From Vreelandella hamiltonii (lineage in GTDB: Bacteria > Pseudomonadota > Gammaproteobacteria > Pseudomonadales > Halomonadaceae), in assembly GCF_014651775.1 (NCBI RefSeq), contig NZ_BMXN01000010.1:36616-100615 (forward strand): 64,000 bases of DNA, written 5' to 3'. The notes below the pieces were generated by a model that ran no database searches, was not told the DNA's origin, and worked only from the letters and a program-made list of their open reading frames with translations. Positions 61,844 through 64,000 of this stretch are shown here, one piece after another. How positions within the stretch are numbered: the first letter of the stretch is position 1; each line of letters starts with the position of its first letter. A program made the translations under genes and the position numbers.

Positions 61844-62730
61844 CGGCCCACGACACACCGCTGGCCACGCTGCGCCGCGCCAGCAACGCCCGCGTCGATG
61901 CCACCCTGGCGGCGCTGTTCGAGTCTCGGCCCGCCGTCGAGGCGCGCCTGGAGGCAGCCATGCGCCACGGCCTGCTGGTGGGCGGCAAGCGCCTGCGCCC
62001 GCTGCTGGTCTATCTGGCGGGGCGTGCCCTGGGAGCAGAAGACGACGCCCTGGACGCCCCCGCAGCAGCCATCGAGCTGATCCACGCCTACTCGTTGATC
62101 CACGACGACCTGCCCGCCATGGATGACGACGACCTGCGTCGTGGCCAGCCCACGGTGCACAAGGCCTACGACGAAGCCACGGCCATTCTGGCAGGTGACG
62201 CCCTGCAGGCGCTGGCCTTTGAAGTCATGGCCAGCCGCCCGCACCCGCGCCTGGCTGCACTGGTATCTACCCTGGCGGTGGCCGCTGGCCGCGATGGCAT
62301 GGTGGCAGGCCAGGCGCTGGACCTGGCAGCCGTGGGCGGCCATCCGGATGTCGAGGCACTGGCTCACATGCACGCCCACAAGACCGGCGCGCTGATCGTG
62401 GCGGCGGTCCGGATGGGTGGGCTGATCGCCGTCGAGGCCGATGACCCACGCCTGGCGGCACTGATTCGCTATGCACGCGCCATTGGTCTAGCCTTCCAGA
62501 TTCACGACGACATTCTCGACGTCACCGGAGACACCGCCACGCTGGGCAAAACCTCCGGTGCCGACGCTGCCCGCGCCAAGCCCACGTATCCCAGCCTGCT
62601 CGGGCTGGCGGGCGCCCAGCAAAAAGCGAACGCATTGATCGACGAGGCCATTGCTGCGCTCGCCCCGCTTGGCGAGCCCGCCGCGCCCCTGGCCGATCTT
62701 GCCCATTACATGATCGAGCGCGACCACTAA
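61837..62730 (+). CDS. ispA: Farnesyl diphosphate synthase IspA
   Basis: A 297-residue polyprenyl synthase: GGKRLRPLLVYLAG, the first Asp-rich motif HDDLPAMDDDDLRRGQPTVHK and the second FQIHDDILDVTGD, both intact. It condenses IPP with DMAPP and GPP to make FPP for quinones, undecaprenol and more. Start MVTAHDTPLATLRRA overlaps xseB. Confidence 0.96.
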   Translation: MVTAHDTPLATLRRASNARVDATLAALFESRPAVEARLEAAMRHGLLVGGKRLRPLLVYLAGRALGAEDDALDAPAAAIELIHAYSLIHDDLPAMDDDDLRRGQPTVHKAYDEATAILAGDALQALAFEVMASRPHPRLAALVSTLAVAAGRDGMVAGQALDLAAVGGHPDVEALAHMHAHKTGALIVAAVRMGGLIAVEADDPRLAALIRYARAIGLAFQIHDDILDVTGDTATLGKTSGADAARAKPTYPSLLGLAGAQQKANALIDEAIAALAPLGEPAAPLADLAHYMIERDH

Positions 62731-62769
62731 CGATGCCTTTCACAACATACCCATGAAAACATGCCGCCT

Positions 62770-64000
62770 ATGAAGCTGTTCGACGAGATACCCCGCGAGC
62801 GCCCGGCGACGCCGCTGCTCGACTCCTTTGACCACCCCGCGGCCCTGCGGGCCATGAGTCCTGGCCAGCTGGCGCAGCTGGCCGACGAGCTGCGCGCCTA
62901 CCTGCTGTATAGCGTCGGTGTCACCGGCGGCCACTTTGGCGCAGGGCTCGGCGTGGTGGAACTCAGCGTGGCCTTGCACCACGCCTTCCACACCCCCAGG
63001 GACCGCCTGGTATGGGACGTAGGCCACCAGGCCTATCCCCACAAGATCCTTACCGGTCGCCGTGAGGCCATGCTCGGCATCCGCCAGCACGGCGGCCTGG
63101 CCGCGTTCCCCCGCCGCGCCGAATCCGAGTACGACACCTTCGGCGTTGGTCACTCCAGCACCTCGATCTCGGCGGCGCTCGGCATGGCCCTGGCCGCCCA
63201 GGCACAAAACGACCCGCGCCGCGTGTGCGCCATCATCGGCGATGGCGCGCTCACCGCGGGCATGGCCTTCGAAGCGCTGGCCCACGCGGGGCACGTCAAC
63301 GCCAACATGCTGGTGGTGCTGAACGACAACGAGATGTCGATCTCCGAGAACGTCGGCGGTATCGCCACCTATCTGGCGCGGATGCTCTCCAGCAAGCCTT
63401 ACCTGAAAATGCGCGAAGAGGGCAAGAAAGTGCTCTCGCATCTGCCCGGCGCGCTGGAGTTTGCCAAGCGCACCGAAGAGCACATGAAGGGCATGGTAAG
63501 CCCAGCAACGCTCTTCGAAGAGATGGGCTTTCACTACGTGGGCCCCATCGACGGCCACGACCTGGACGCACTGACCCAGACTCTGCGCAACCTGCGTGAC
63601 CAGAAAGGCCCCCAGTTTCTGCATATCAAGACGGTCAAGGGCAAAGGATTCCTGCCGGCAGAGGCCGACCAGATCGGCTATCACGCCATCACCAAGCTGG
63701 AAAAAGTACCCGCGTCCAGTGCGCCCCCGGTGAAGCCCCCCGCTGCGCCCAAGAAGAAGTACTGCAATGTGTTTGGTGACTGGCTGTGCGACATGGCCGC
63801 CGCCGACCCGCGCCTGATGGGCATCACTCCCGCCATGGGCGAGGGCTCGGATCTGATTCGCTTTGCGCAGACCTACCCCGAACGCTATTTCGACGTGGCG
63901 ATTGCCGAACAGCACGCGGTCACCCTGGCCGCAGGCATGGCCTGCGAGGGCATGAAGCCCGTCGTCGCCATCTACTCGACCTTTCTGCAGCGTGGCTACG
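62770..64000 (+). CDS. dxs: 1-deoxy-D-xylulose-5-phosphate synthase Dxs (3' end off the window)
   Basis: About 410 residues visible of a roughly 620-residue enzyme, from ATG 62770 ([20 protein letters not shown]; an ATG at 62761 adds three residues). TPP-binding motif [36 protein letters not shown], the His in GHSSTSIS, and the transketolase pyrimidine domain starting near 330 ([26 protein letters not shown]). It makes DXP from pyruvate and glyceraldehyde 3-phosphate, the first MEP-pathway step. Confidence 0.97.
   Translation, partial: MKLFDEIPRERPATPLLDSFDHPAALRAMSPGQLAQLADELRAYLLYSVGVTGGHFGAGLGVVELSVALHHAFHTPRDRLVWDVGHQAYPHKILTGRREAMLGIRQHGGLAAFPRRAESEYDTFGVGHSSTSISAALGMALAAQAQNDPRRVCAIIGDGALTAGMAFEALAHAGHVNANMLVVLNDNEMSISENVGGIATYLARMLSSKPYLKMREEGKKVLSHLPGALEFAKRTEEHMKGMVSPATLFEEMGFHYVGPIDGHDLDALTQTLRNLRDQKGPQFLHIKTVKGKGFLPAEADQIGYHAITKLEKVPASSAPPVKPPAAPKKKYCNVFGDWLCDMAAADPRLMGITPAMGEGSDLIRFAQTYPERYFDVAIAEQHAVTLAAGMACEGMKPVVAIYSTFLQRGY

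Overview
The window looks like a chromosomal segment of a GC-rich halophilic gammaproteobacterium of the Halomonas/Vreelandella type. This is inferred from the wealth of TRAP, TAXI-TRAP, TTT and BCCT transporters, a urease/urea-ABC supercluster, an E. coli-like DosC, and gammaproteobacterial housekeeping genes (serA, xseB-ispA-dxs, trhO, folM). No search could be run, so the genus is a judgement from protein content. No IS transposase, integrase, prophage or CRISPR array was found.

Layout. 1-5590 (minus): an operon transcribed leftwards, TRAP transporter (P-Q-M), IacH-like amidase, IacA-like flavin monooxygenase and IacB, running off the left edge; this reads as an indole-3-acetate type catabolic operon. 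Its transporter part and promoter region are visibly more AT-rich than the rest, and it abuts the 3' end of a tRNA-Arg(CCG) gene (5928-6004). 6159-8937 (plus): a second DctPQM TRAP system, convergent with a D-2-hydroxyacid dehydrogenase. 10237-21803: an accessory catabolic locus with two paralogous TAXI binding proteins around a PcaC-like protein and a fused TAXI permease, two paralogous LysR regulators flanking a haloacid dehalogenase, and a divergent CoA-transferase / HMG-CoA-lyase-family / aconitase-family trio. I suggest it degrades a branched or hydroxylated dicarboxylate, for example citraconate or (R)-citramalate to pyruvate and acetyl-CoA. The aconitase-like protein has Ser where the family has its first cluster Cys.

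22061-27609 (minus): urease operon ureDABCEFG. 27936-33558: small secreted protein, metal-related genes (DUF2946-like, PepSY, PCuAC), an oxygen-sensing diguanylate cyclase (DosC) and an Xre/RES toxin-antitoxin pair. 33575-39304 (minus): urea ABC transporter urtABCDE. ureD and urtA are both preceded by near-identical sigma-54 promoters, which ties uptake and hydrolysis of urea to nitrogen status. 39646-45385 (minus): tripartite tricarboxylate transporter tctABC with a CitA/CitB-type two-component system. 45511-50782: DUF481 outer-membrane protein, an NMT1-type ABC importer and a BCCT transporter whose promoter is followed at once by an intrinsic terminator.

50790-64000: an isolated flagellin with a TTG start, folK and folM, a large MscS channel, a YqaA/DedA membrane protein, an IclR regulator with an ECHDC3-like crotonase, tRNA hydroxylase TrhO, pirin, SerA, and the isoprenoid operon xseB-ispA-dxs (dxs cut by the right edge).

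Non-coding structure is rich: a MITE-like element (28893-29033), a nested cruciform element inside the urease operon (24054-24197), a 15-bp-stem hairpin between ureB and ureC, a hexamer repeat encoding the UreE histidine tail, and an orphan terminator that may end an sRNA (about 21935-22059).
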